Below the pieces are notes generated by a model. The model worked only from the letters and a program-made list of their open reading frames with translations. It was not told the origin of the DNA and did no database searches. From positions 2,057,022-2,121,021 of the forward strand of contig NZ_FOJG01000001.1 of the NCBI RefSeq assembly GCF_900110835.1: a DNA stretch of 64,000 nt. The letters run 5' to 3'. Position numbers and translations under genes: made by a program. This document shows, piece by piece, positions 37,226-45,734 of this stretch; positions within the stretch are counted from its first letter, which is position 1; every line of letters starts with the position of its first letter. Source of the DNA: Chitinophaga arvensicola (GTDB lineage Bacteria > Bacteroidota > Bacteroidia > Chitinophagales > Chitinophagaceae).

Positions 37226-37366
37226 TTTATTATTTGGTACAGCAGATGAGTTGGGTGGTTGCAGCGTATAACCTGGTGGATCTGATCAGGGAATGAGTAG
37301 CTGATAACATGCTTATAAGGTGCACCTGGTCAGGGAATGCCTCCCGATAGAATGAAGTATTTCTTC

Positions 37367-38212
37367 CTATATCTCCCAACTATCGTTATCTCCTTTTTTG
37401 GCGGCTTCCCAGCCTATCATGGCGCTTTTGCGGGTGCTTCCCCAATGATATTGCCCGGTGTCTCCGGAGGCTTTGATGACGCGGTGACAAGGAATCAAAA
37501 ATGCGACCGGATTTTGTGCTACTGCGGAGCCCACGGCTCTGGAGGCATTCGGGTTTTCCAGGGAAGCGGCTAACTGGGAATAGGTGGTGAGTTTGCCGAG
37601 CGGAATTTTCAGCAGTGCTTCCCATACTTTCAGTTGAAATTCTGTGCCTTTCAGGTGTAGTTTTATTTCAGACAGCCGGTTCCAGTCCTGTGTAAACAGG
37701 TAGAGTGTGTTTTGCTGGATGAGGTCCACCATCTGGGTAAACTGTGCATGTGGAAACTGCGTGGTGAGTTCCTGGAGCGCCTGTTGCGGATCGTCTGCGA
37801 AAGCCATGTGGCAGATGCCTTTAGGTGTGGATGCCACGAGAATATTGCCAAACGGACTTTCCGCAAAGCTGTAATTGATGTGCAGGGCTTTTCCACCGTT
37901 TTTATATTCGCCGGGTGTCATGCTTTCGATATTGATAAAGAGGTCGTGTAAACGGCCGGTACCCGACAGTCCTGCTTCGAACGCCGCATCAAATACGGTC
38001 ACTTTTTCCTGTCTCAGTATCCCCTTTGCATAGTCGAGTGTAAGGTATTGCAGGAATTTTTTGGGTGTAACGCCTGCCCATTCAGAGAATACCCGTTGAA
38101 AATGAAATGGGCTCATATGCACTGCGGCGGCCATTTCCTGCAGGTCGGGTTGTGTTTTGAAATGCTCCCTGATATAGTCTATTGCCGTGGCAATGGTGTT
38201 GTAATGATTCAT
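37367..38212 (-). CDS. AraC-type HTH fused to O6-methylguanine-DNA methyltransferase
   Basis: A 281-residue protein. Residues about 1-105 are an AraC helix-turn-helix pair (AIDYIREHFKTQPDLQEMAAA, FHFQRVFSEWAGVTPKKFLQ). Residues about 110-275 are an Ogt/Ada methyltransferase with the acceptor C242 in IPCHRVI, preceded by GKLTTYSQLA and NPNASRAVGSAVAQNP. It repairs O6-methylguanine by suicide transfer. Compared with E. coli Ada it lacks the N-terminal zinc domain that senses methylphosphotriesters, so self-activation must differ. Confidence 0.92.
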   Translation of the reverse strand: MNHYNTIATAIDYIREHFKTQPDLQEMAAAVHMSPFHFQRVFSEWAGVTPKKFLQYLTLDYAKGILRQEKVTVFDAAFEAGLSGTGRLHDLFINIESMTPGEYKNGGKALHINYSFAESPFGNILVASTPKGICHMAFADDPQQALQELTTQFPHAQFTQMVDLIQQNTLYLFTQDWNRLSEIKLHLKGTEFQLKVWEALLKIPLGKLTTYSQLAASLENPNASRAVGSAVAQNPVAFLIPCHRVIKASGDTGQYHWGSTRKSAMIGWEAAKKGDNDSWEI

Positions 38213-38230
38213 GACTTTCCTGTTTTAAAG

Positions 38231-38238
38231 CAAAGGTA
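38231..38238 (-). promoter_or_regulatory. -7 element of the AraC/Ogt gene
   Basis: Minus strand reads TACCTTTG, identical to the rpsT -7 element, 19 bases before the ATG. A TTTG at 38255-38258 is a possible -33, with a spacing of 16 that is a little short. Confidence 0.6.
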
Positions 38239-38391
38239 GCCTCGTGAATATCGGCAAAAAACCCGGTTATTGCGGAATCGAAAAAACGGCTGATTATACA
38301 TTAGTTACTGAAAACGTATGCATTCTGCTTTTTAAACCAGATTTTTTCTGAAAAAGTAAAAATTTTATCTAATTTAGGCATCCGGAATCAC

Positions 38392-38405
38392 TACAATCGA
38401 TTGTA
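38392..38405. repeat. 14-bp palindrome tacaatcgattgta
   Basis: Perfect palindrome about 95 bases before the LacI-type operator in the same leader. It may be a second regulator's site; nothing else in the window repeats it. Confidence 0.4.
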
Positions 38406-38499
38406 TTGCAGAGTTCTGGATTCCAGTTAAATTATTCCAATTAAATTATTTACCACATATGCTGTAATCTGTTAGTCAGGCTGTTTTTAGAGTAATATA

Positions 38500-38513
38500 T
38501 GCAAACGTTTGCA
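38500..38513. promoter_or_regulatory. LacI-family operator before the lyase/SusCD operon
   Basis: Perfect palindrome tgcaaacgtttgca, identical to those before exuT and kduI, about 355 bases before the first lyase gene. It connects the polysaccharide-uptake operon with the uronate catabolic island 10 kb away. Confidence 0.75.
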
Positions 38514-38867
38514 AGTTCTCTCTTAGTTGCCGTGAAATACGGCCAGCAGGGTTTTCCAGCTTCCATCAAACATTACGTGATGTTAAAATATTTGCCACGT
38601 TATTTGTCATCTTGTCCTGTGCGTATCTGGTGTGTCTGCATCTTTTACCAACAACAGGTTTGTACCAGTCCGTTGTGCTTTTTCCCCGGGATACCACCCG
38701 GAACAGGTTGATCAGCGGCGTAGTCACCGGTGAGCAACAGCGGGAATTTCCGTTGTCACTATCGTCCTGAAAGGTAACAACGATAAGCTATCCGGCCCCA
38801 ACTGAAAATATGTGCCATTTATCAGTTCCTATTACTTTTATACACCTTTTTTAATTTCCACGTTATT

Positions 38868-40988
38868 ATGAAAAAACTGTTATCCTTTCTTTATTGCTGT
38901 CTGCTAACATGGTGTTGCTTATCTGCCACCGCTCAATCAAAACCTTTTTCGCATCCGGGTATGAATCAGAGCCGCGCCGATCTTGATTATATGAAACAAC
39001 AGGTGCGCAGCGGTGCAGAGCCATGGAAAAGTGCCTTTGAAAGACTAAAGGCAGCCACCGATCTGCAATATAACATACAAGCCTATACGCACGTGCTGAG
39101 AGGGCCATTTGGAAAGCCAAATATCGGTGGTGGGGAATTGTCGAAAGGGGCAGACCTGGCATATGATTGCGCCGTGTTGTGGTATATTACCGGCGAACAG
39201 GTATACGCTGATAAAGCAATAGCGATCATAAATACCTGGTCTGCACAGTTATGGGATTTCGATTACAATGATGCCAAGTTGCTCGCTGCCTGGACCGGTC
39301 ACGTATTCTGCAACGCCGCAGAGATTATCCGTTGCACCCCTGCCGGATGGAAACAGCCGGATGTGGAACGTTTTACGCATATGCTGATGACGGTATACTA
39401 TCCGCTGATGCGTTATTACTTCCCGCAGGCCAATGGTAACTGGGATGGTGCAATTATTCATTCTATTATTGCCATCGCGGTGTTTACTGATAACCGGGAG
39501 ATGTTTAACAATGCAGTAGATCATTTTTTACATGCACCTGTCAATGGTAGCCTGTTTAAATATATTTATCCTAACGGACAGTGCCAGGAAAGCCGCCGGG
39601 ATCAGGGACATGTGCAACTTGGCTTGGGTGAATTTGCAGGCGCCGCACAAATTGCCTATACGCAGGGAACTGATCTGTTTTCTATTGCCAATAACAGGAT
39701 AGCGCTGGGTTACGAATATACTGCCGGCTACCTGTTGGGCGATACGCCTTATTGTTATGGCGGAGAAATTTCCACGCGGGTAATGGGGCTGAGAGACGAC
39801 TATGAGTATGTGTACCGGCACTATGCCGCGCAGGGCATCTATCTTCCGAAAACAACAAGGGCAGCAGACTCCGTGCGTGGGAAAGCTACCCGTAGTATTT
39901 TAACTTCCATGCGTTTACCGGCGAAAGGTATAACGACAGCGGGTACACGAAATGGAAAACTGTTAAATAAGAAAGATGGCGGTAATATATCTGCTGCTGC
40001 TTCTACGCCAATGCCCGATACCACCGCTTATATCGCAGGTGCTGGTGCACCCGTGAAACAGGCCATCCCTGCGGATGCGATCTATGTATTACCCGGAGCT
40101 TCTTTACAGGACGCCCTGAATACGGCGGCCGGTAGTTCCCGTTGGGTAGTAGCAGCGAAGGGCATACATACTTTACCAGCTTCTCTGAAAATGCCTTCCG
40201 GTGTAACCCTGGCTGGAGAAGGACTGGGCACGGTGTTGTTCCTTGACCCGGCATCGGGCGCACGCGATGCTATTGTAAATGCTGCTGATGATCTGCATGA
40301 TGTAACTATCCGTGACCTGGTACTGGAAGGCGCTTTGAAAACAGATCCGGGTACAGATCCCAACAGCAACCGTTCTTTTCGTGCAGCCGCCAACAGGGGC
40401 GGGATTATTTTTCTGGCGCAACAGGCCGGCGGGATTAAACGTTTGCAATTTATCCGGGTCACTGTACAGGGATGTACTTTCAATGGACTGCAACTTGCCG
40501 GTGCAAACGATGTGACGATTGAGCGTTGTGATTTTAATGAAAACGGATCCAGTGTAATACCCGGGCCTCGTTTGCAACACAACGTGCTGCTGACACATTG
40601 CAGCGATGTACGGATTCGTAACAGCCGCCTGGATACTTCGCCTTTTGGCAGTGGTATTGCACTGAGTGAATGCCGTAATGTGAAGATCGCAGGCAATGAA
40701 ATAGCACGCAATGCCTGGTATGGCGTTACGATAGCAGGCAGTGAAAAGGTGAGCATCCACGATAATTTTGTAGAAGCCAATGATAGGGGAGGCTTGCTGC
40801 TGGAATATCTGCAGACAGGAAATAAGGACGTAGATATCCGGCGTAACCGGGTGCATTATAATGCCGGTTTGGGTGTTACAGCCTATGGCATGATCAATAG
40901 CGTGGTAACGCAGAATATATATGTCGGCAATGGAAACGCAACACAGCAGGAACTGATCAGTGCTGCCAGAAAAGTTATCATGGAATAA
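38868..40988 (+). CDS. exported alginate-lyase-family domain fused to a right-handed beta-helix
   Basis: A 706-residue protein with a signal peptide to about residue 23. Residues about 30-340 match the alginate-lyase toroid family (PF05426-like): GGELSKGADLAYDCAVLWYIT, LLAAWTGHVFCNAAEII, and SRRDQGHVQLGLGEFAGAAQ. Where classic enzymes have an NNH active-site motif this one has NGNWD (189-193). After a linker of about 55 residues, residues 398-700 form a parallel beta-helix with repeats such as VTIRDLVLEGA, VTIERCDFNENG, VRIRNSRLDT and VSIHDNFVEANDRGG. Two folds that both act on uronans in one chain could combine cleavage with binding or a second activity. It is first in the operon. Confidence 0.82.
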   Translation: MKKLLSFLYCCLLTWCCLSATAQSKPFSHPGMNQSRADLDYMKQQVRSGAEPWKSAFERLKAATDLQYNIQAYTHVLRGPFGKPNIGGGELSKGADLAYDCAVLWYITGEQVYADKAIAIINTWSAQLWDFDYNDAKLLAAWTGHVFCNAAEIIRCTPAGWKQPDVERFTHMLMTVYYPLMRYYFPQANGNWDGAIIHSIIAIAVFTDNREMFNNAVDHFLHAPVNGSLFKYIYPNGQCQESRRDQGHVQLGLGEFAGAAQIAYTQGTDLFSIANNRIALGYEYTAGYLLGDTPYCYGGEISTRVMGLRDDYEYVYRHYAAQGIYLPKTTRAADSVRGKATRSILTSMRLPAKGITTAGTRNGKLLNKKDGGNISAAASTPMPDTTAYIAGAGAPVKQAIPADAIYVLPGASLQDALNTAAGSSRWVVAAKGIHTLPASLKMPSGVTLAGEGLGTVLFLDPASGARDAIVNAADDLHDVTIRDLVLEGALKTDPGTDPNSNRSFRAAANRGGIIFLAQQAGGIKRLQFIRVTVQGCTFNGLQLAGANDVTIERCDFNENGSSVIPGPRLQHNVLLTHCSDVRIRNSRLDTSPFGSGIALSECRNVKIAGNEIARNAWYGVTIAGSEKVSIHDNFVEANDRGGLLLEYLQTGNKDVDIRRNRVHYNAGLGVTAYGMINSVVTQNIYVGNGNATQQELISAARKVIME

Positions 40989-41004
40989 TTAAAAATGACC
41001 ACCA

Positions 41005-42204
41005 ATGAAAATCTTCCGTACTGTTTTCGTTGTAATGACGGGGCTGTCCTTTTCTGCAATGGCGCAACAGGCACCTCCCACTTTTCTGCTTGATGGTGCT
41101 ACGCTGGCTGCCAGCAAAGCCGCTATTGCGCAACATGATCCGGTAAAGGAGCAGGCGCTGAAAGCTTTGCTGGTGGCAGCCGACCGTGCATTGACCAACG
41201 GACCTTATGCAGTTACCTTTAAAAGTAAGTTGCCTCCCAGCGGTGATAAACATGATTACATGAGTGTGGGTCCTTACTGGTGGCCCGATTCCACTAAAGC
41301 AAATGGATTGCCTTATATCCGCAGGGATGGCGTAGTGAACCCGGAACGTTACTCGATCAAGGATGATGCATTTTATAATTCATTATGCCGCGATGTGCAA
41401 ACGTTAGGACTGGCCTGGTATTTTACTGGTGATAAAAAGTATGCGGACAAGGCAGCTGCATTGCTGCGTACCTGGTTCCTGGACCCTGCAACCCGTATGA
41501 ACCCTCATCTGAACTACGGGCAGGCCATACCAGGGATCACAGAAGGAAGGGGTATCGGGTTGATAGACACACATATCATCACTTCACTGATAGATGGAAT
41601 TCAATTGCTGAAAGGATCGCCTGCGCTTACTGCGGACACTTATGAAGGCATCCAGCAGTGGTACCGTAGTTTCCTGAGCTGGATGCGTACCAGCCCGATT
41701 GGAAAAGATGAAGCAGATGAAAAGAATAATCATGGTACCTGGTACGACGTGCAGGCAGTGGCCATCGCGTTGTTTACACAGCAACCCGATCTTGCCCGTC
41801 AGATGCTGAAAGAGCAGACGCAGGAACGCATCCGTTCCCAGTTTGCCGCTGATGGCAGCCAGCCGCTTGAACTGGCGCGTACGCTGTCATGGAACTATTC
41901 CTATTTTAACCTCGAAGCATTTTTTGAATTGGCCATGATGGCGGAGAAGGTGCAGGTAGATCTATGGCATTATGAAAGTACAGACAAGAGAAGTATCCGT
42001 CAGGCTTTTGCGTGGATGCTTCCTTTTGCTACGGGTAGCCGTACCTGGGAGCATCAGCAGATCAAGCCGATACACATAGGTGAGTACGCCGCATTGGCCA
42101 TTGTTGCAGAAAAGAAATATCCTGAACTGGATCTGGCGCCGCTCTGGAAGCTGTATCCTAAAACCCCCGGCTATGCTTGTATCCTCACCGGATGGGGTGA
42201 GTAA
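41005..42204 (+). CDS. exported alginate-lyase-family (PF05426, PL38-like) polysaccharide lyase
   Basis: A 399-residue protein with a signal peptide (ending FSAMAQQ). It has the toroid lyase motifs DYMSVGPYWWPD (about residues 88-99), the active-site NNHGTWYD (N241, N242, H243), and WNYSYFNLEAFFELAMMA. The overall pattern is closest to proteins I know as PL38 or related alginate/glucuronan lyases. It would cut a uronic-acid polymer by beta-elimination in the periplasm. It lies 16 bases after the fusion lyase and before SusC. Substrate (alginate, glucuronan or other) is not decided by the sequence. Confidence 0.85.
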   Translation: MKIFRTVFVVMTGLSFSAMAQQAPPTFLLDGATLAASKAAIAQHDPVKEQALKALLVAADRALTNGPYAVTFKSKLPPSGDKHDYMSVGPYWWPDSTKANGLPYIRRDGVVNPERYSIKDDAFYNSLCRDVQTLGLAWYFTGDKKYADKAAALLRTWFLDPATRMNPHLNYGQAIPGITEGRGIGLIDTHIITSLIDGIQLLKGSPALTADTYEGIQQWYRSFLSWMRTSPIGKDEADEKNNHGTWYDVQAVAIALFTQQPDLARQMLKEQTQERIRSQFAADGSQPLELARTLSWNYSYFNLEAFFELAMMAEKVQVDLWHYESTDKRSIRQAFAWMLPFATGSRTWEHQQIKPIHIGEYAALAIVAEKKYPELDLAPLWKLYPKTPGYACILTGWGE

Positions 42205-42578
42205 GCATGCCTTACTATGTACTGCTGCCGGCGACTGCAGCCCGGCAGCAGCAAAACATATTTATCTCTCCCGAAAAAAAATTACCGGAATAGTAAAATT
42301 TATTTATTTTTAAGTGATCCGTAAAAGGACACTATAGAGGTACTGTGCATTTTTTTACGATAGTAGCAACCAAGAACCTGAACTAAACCTATTTTTTTTA
42401 ATCACTACAACTGTAAATCTAAACTGACTATCAGCCGTAAATCCAGCTGATACTTCAGCATCAATATTTTTTTGGCATTGCGATTCGGTCTCCGGAACCG
42501 GAAAGGGATGTCTATTTCCAAAATCTGAACCACCACCATTGTAATTATTTGATTCACCCACATTAAATCTAAACTGAC
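42205..42578. other. leader region of susC
   Basis: About 374 bases with the hairpin above and a 15-bp direct repeat taaatctaaactgac at 42414-42428 and again at 42564-42578, the second copy touching the susC start codon. No ORF seen. Confidence 0.6.
42222..42251 (+). terminator. hairpin between the lyase gene and susC
   Basis: A GC-rich 10-bp perfect stem (42222-42231 with 42242-42251) with a 10-base loop, 18 bases after the lyase stop. No T run follows, so it may pause transcription or stabilise the mRNA rather than terminate. Confidence 0.45.
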
Positions 42579-45500
42579 ATGAGGAAAATTCTACTCGTGC
42601 TGGCAGGTATGCTATTGGTTGCACACTCGCTGCTGGCACAGACTACCCACACTGTTAAAGGGAAGGTAACGGACGACAACAGTAATGGATTACCCGGTGT
42701 TTCCGTAAGTGTGCCCGGTGGTAAAAGCGGCACTGTTACCGATGGAAAAGGAGAATTCTCTTTTTCCGTACCGGATAATACAAAATCATTGAAGGTATCT
42801 TTTATCGGATACGAATCGAAGACCGTCGTTATCCAGGGCAATGATGCCGGCACTATTGTGCTGCTGGCCGATTCAAAAGCTATTTCGGAAGTAGTGGTGG
42901 TGGGTTATGGTACCCAACGGAAGAAAGATGTAACCGGTAGCATCGTATCTGTGAAAGGCGGTGCCATCGCAGAGTTGCCGGTACAGAGCTTTGAAGCTGG
43001 TCTTGGTGGACGTGCCGCCGGTGTACAGATCACTGTCCCGAATGGTATTGTGAATAACCCGCCGGTATTCCGTATCCGTGGTTCCAACTCCATTTCTATG
43101 AGCGCCTATCCATTGATTGTAATTGACGGTGTACCCGCGTTCTCCGGCGATGTGGGCGCCACTATTTCCAACTCCCCGCTGAACCCACTGGCAAGTATTA
43201 ATCCCGCTGATATCGCGTCTATTGATATCGCTAAAGATGCTGCTGCTACTGCTATTTATGGTAGCCGCGCTGCCAACGGCGTTGTATTTGTAACCACAAA
43301 AAAAGGAAAGGCAGGCCGGCCCAGGGTTGCTTATGATGGATGGGTAGGTACAACTAAACCTACCCGTTTGCCGGAAGTGCTGAACAGCGCACAATTCCTG
43401 GAAATAAAAAATGAAGCCCTGAAAAATGCAGGTAGTACGGATCGTTATGTACTGAATGAAGATGCTAACGGGAAACCGATTGATACCAAATGGATGGATG
43501 TGGTGTACCGTGACCAAACAGTTTCCCAGAATCATAATGTAAACGTGTCCGGTGGTACCGAAAGTACCAGCTATTATTTCTCTGCCGGCTATACGAAACA
43601 ACAGGGTATTTTGAAACGCAATGATTTTGCACGTAAAAGTTTATTGTTCAGCATTGACCAACAACTGGGAAAAGCTTTCTCTATTGGTTCCCGCATGTCG
43701 TATTCCAATGAACAAAGCCTGATCTCCGGTTCTTCCGGCTCACTGGAAGGAGAGGCTTTTAACTCCGGAGGACTTGCCCGTCTTGCGTTCCTGACTTCTC
43801 CACTGGTGTCTCCCTATAACAACGATGGTAGTTATAATCTGAGTGGTTCCGGCATGAGCGGTGGAAAGAATACGCTGCCAGTAGCTATTTATAATCCACA
43901 GGTATTGCTGGACAAAGATCATTCAAATACAGAGGCCAGTCATATCCAGGGGAATGTGTATCTCCAGTTGAAGCCTACAGACTGGATCACACTGAAAACA
44001 CAGTATGGTGTAGACTATATTCTCATGAACAATGACATTTACCTCAACAACCTTTCCGGCGATGGCGTGTCATCCAACGGGGATGTGATGAGTATTTATA
44101 CACAGAATAAGCGCTGGGTATGGTCCAATACTTTGCAGCTGGATCGTTCTTTTGGTAAGCATAACCTTAGCCTGCTGGGAGGTTTTGAACAGCAGCGGGA
44201 TTCAAGGGAACGTTATGGCCTGCGCCGGCAGAAACAGATGGATAATTATTTCAACAACAGTGAAGGTGGTTGGTTAACGGATTTGTCGCGCTATTTGCTG
44301 CGCAGGGAAAATTATTTGCTGTCTGCCTTCTCCCGTTTAAATTATAATTATAACGAGAAATATTTTATCAGTGCCAACGTAAGACAGGATCAGTATTCTG
44401 CATTTGGTCCCAACTATAAAAAAGGTCTTTTCTACGGCTTCTCTGCGGGCTGGGAAATTACGAAAGAAAGCTTCTGGACCAATGCCGGTCTGGATCATGT
44501 ATTCAGCAGTTTCAAGATCAGGGCCAGTCATGGTAAAGTGGGTAACTTCGCTGGTTTGGGCGATTATGATGCGTTGTCTTTGTACAAGCCTTCTCCTTAT
44601 GGCGGCAATCCTTCCATTTATTTTAACCAGGCGGGAAATCCGGATCTGAACTGGGAAACCAGTAAGAAAACAGATATCGGTTTTACCTATGGATTATTGA
44701 ACAACAGGATCAGTGGAGAGTTTTCTTACTACTATAATGATATAAACGGGTTAATCCTGTTTGTGCCGCAAATGCCATCTGCGGGTATTCCTATTACCAA
44801 TATCAATGCTACGATTGCCACTATTCCTACGAATGTAGGCAGTATGTATAATAAGGGCGTGGAATTCAGTGTGAATGCAGTAGCGGTAGATAAGGCAAAC
44901 TTTTCCTGGAATGTAGGTTTTAACATTGCGTACAATAAAAACCAGATCACATCGCTGGCCGGTGATATCACCACTATTCCTTTTGTCACCAGCAGCCTGG
45001 AGCAAACCAGTGTGAATAAAGTAGGGCATCCCGCGAGCATGTTATATGTAGTGCGCACCGATGGGGTAGATCCTGCAACCGGCAGAAGAATCTTTATCAA
45101 TGCGAATGGAGACCGGGTTTTCTTTAATAATGCGGATGCCGTAAAGTATAAGTACGAAGATGGGAAAACTGCGCCTACAGTAGGTGTGAAAGATGCCGTG
45201 GCTTATAAAAATACCAATCCCAAATTCCTGGGCGGCCTCGAAAATACTTTCCGTTACAAGGCTTTTGAGCTGAATGTATTACTGACCTATCAAACCGGTT
45301 TCTATGTGTATTATGGCAGTAATGCCGGTTTGAGGGATCAGCGTTACTGGAACAACAGCACCGATGTGCTGAACCGCTGGCAGAAAGCTAGTGATCAGAC
45401 AGATATGCCACGTGTGGTGTATGGTGATAATATTTCCAATGGATCTTCTTTTGCGATTGCCGCGAATGTATTCAAAGGTGATTTTGTGAAACTGAATACG

Positions 45501-45722
45501 GTAGGACTGAGTTACACGGTGCCGGAGAAAGCAGCGAAGGCTATCAGGCTGCAAGGTGCGCGGGTGTATGTAAGAGGACAGAACCTGGCACTGATCACGA
45601 AGTATCCCGGACCAGATCCGGAAGTATCTTCCAATGGTAACAATGCTTCCGGTCAGGGAGTGGATCGTAATACTATCGGGAACGGCAGAACGCTGACGGT
45701 AGGTCTTAATGTTAATTTCTAA
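42579..45722 (+). CDS. SusC/RagA-type TonB-linked outer-membrane transporter
   Basis: A 1047-residue protein. After the signal peptide (to about residue 21) comes a carboxypeptidase-regulatory-like beta domain (VKGKVTDDNSNGLPGVSVSV) and the TonB-box-like SEVVVVGYGTQ. The plug contains LGGRAAGVQI and IRGSNSISMSAYPLIVIDGVP, with ASIDIAKDAAATAIYGSRAANG, the classic SusC signature. The rest is a 22-strand barrel. It would import oligosaccharides produced outside, energised by TonB, together with the SusD lipoprotein that follows after 12 bases. Confidence 0.95.
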   Translation: MRKILLVLAGMLLVAHSLLAQTTHTVKGKVTDDNSNGLPGVSVSVPGGKSGTVTDGKGEFSFSVPDNTKSLKVSFIGYESKTVVIQGNDAGTIVLLADSKAISEVVVVGYGTQRKKDVTGSIVSVKGGAIAELPVQSFEAGLGGRAAGVQITVPNGIVNNPPVFRIRGSNSISMSAYPLIVIDGVPAFSGDVGATISNSPLNPLASINPADIASIDIAKDAAATAIYGSRAANGVVFVTTKKGKAGRPRVAYDGWVGTTKPTRLPEVLNSAQFLEIKNEALKNAGSTDRYVLNEDANGKPIDTKWMDVVYRDQTVSQNHNVNVSGGTESTSYYFSAGYTKQQGILKRNDFARKSLLFSIDQQLGKAFSIGSRMSYSNEQSLISGSSGSLEGEAFNSGGLARLAFLTSPLVSPYNNDGSYNLSGSGMSGGKNTLPVAIYNPQVLLDKDHSNTEASHIQGNVYLQLKPTDWITLKTQYGVDYILMNNDIYLNNLSGDGVSSNGDVMSIYTQNKRWVWSNTLQLDRSFGKHNLSLLGGFEQQRDSRERYGLRRQKQMDNYFNNSEGGWLTDLSRYLLRRENYLLSAFSRLNYNYNEKYFISANVRQDQYSAFGPNYKKGLFYGFSAGWEITKESFWTNAGLDHVFSSFKIRASHGKVGNFAGLGDYDALSLYKPSPYGGNPSIYFNQAGNPDLNWETSKKTDIGFTYGLLNNRISGEFSYYYNDINGLILFVPQMPSAGIPITNINATIATIPTNVGSMYNKGVEFSVNAVAVDKANFSWNVGFNIAYNKNQITSLAGDITTIPFVTSSLEQTSVNKVGHPASMLYVVRTDGVDPATGRRIFINANGDRVFFNNADAVKYKYEDGKTAPTVGVKDAVAYKNTNPKFLGGLENTFRYKAFELNVLLTYQTGFYVYYGSNAGLRDQRYWNNSTDVLNRWQKASDQTDMPRVVYGDNISNGSSFAIAANVFKGDFVKLNTVGLSYTVPEKAAKAIRLQGARVYVRGQNLALITKYPGPDPEVSSNGNNASGQGVDRNTIGNGRTLTVGLNVNF

Positions 45723-45734
45723 ACTGCAACGAAG

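Larger units (their letters stand above)
38213..38867. other. long regulatory region before the lyase/SusCD operon
   Basis: These 655 bases carry the promoter of the AraC/Ogt gene on the minus strand (38231-38238), a 14-bp palindrome tacaatcgattgta (38392-38405), and the perfect LacI-type palindrome at 38500-38513. The predicted leader of the lyase gene is long. No protein-coding ORF is convincing. Confidence 0.6.

Noticed and set aside
36918..37366. Possible insertion-sequence remnant
   Set aside because: Hairpins and T runs are present but no inverted terminal repeats or transposase fragments were found.
38499..38711. 70-codon frame in the leader of the lyase operon
   Set aside because: It starts on the operator palindrome and its translation looks random.
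40436..40449. taaacgtttgcaat, LacI-like site in the fusion lyase gene
   Set aside because: Mismatched on the left arm and inside coding sequence; probably chance.
41396..41409. tgcaaacgttagga, LacI-like half site in the second lyase gene
   Set aside because: Only one half of the palindrome matches and it is deep inside a coding region.
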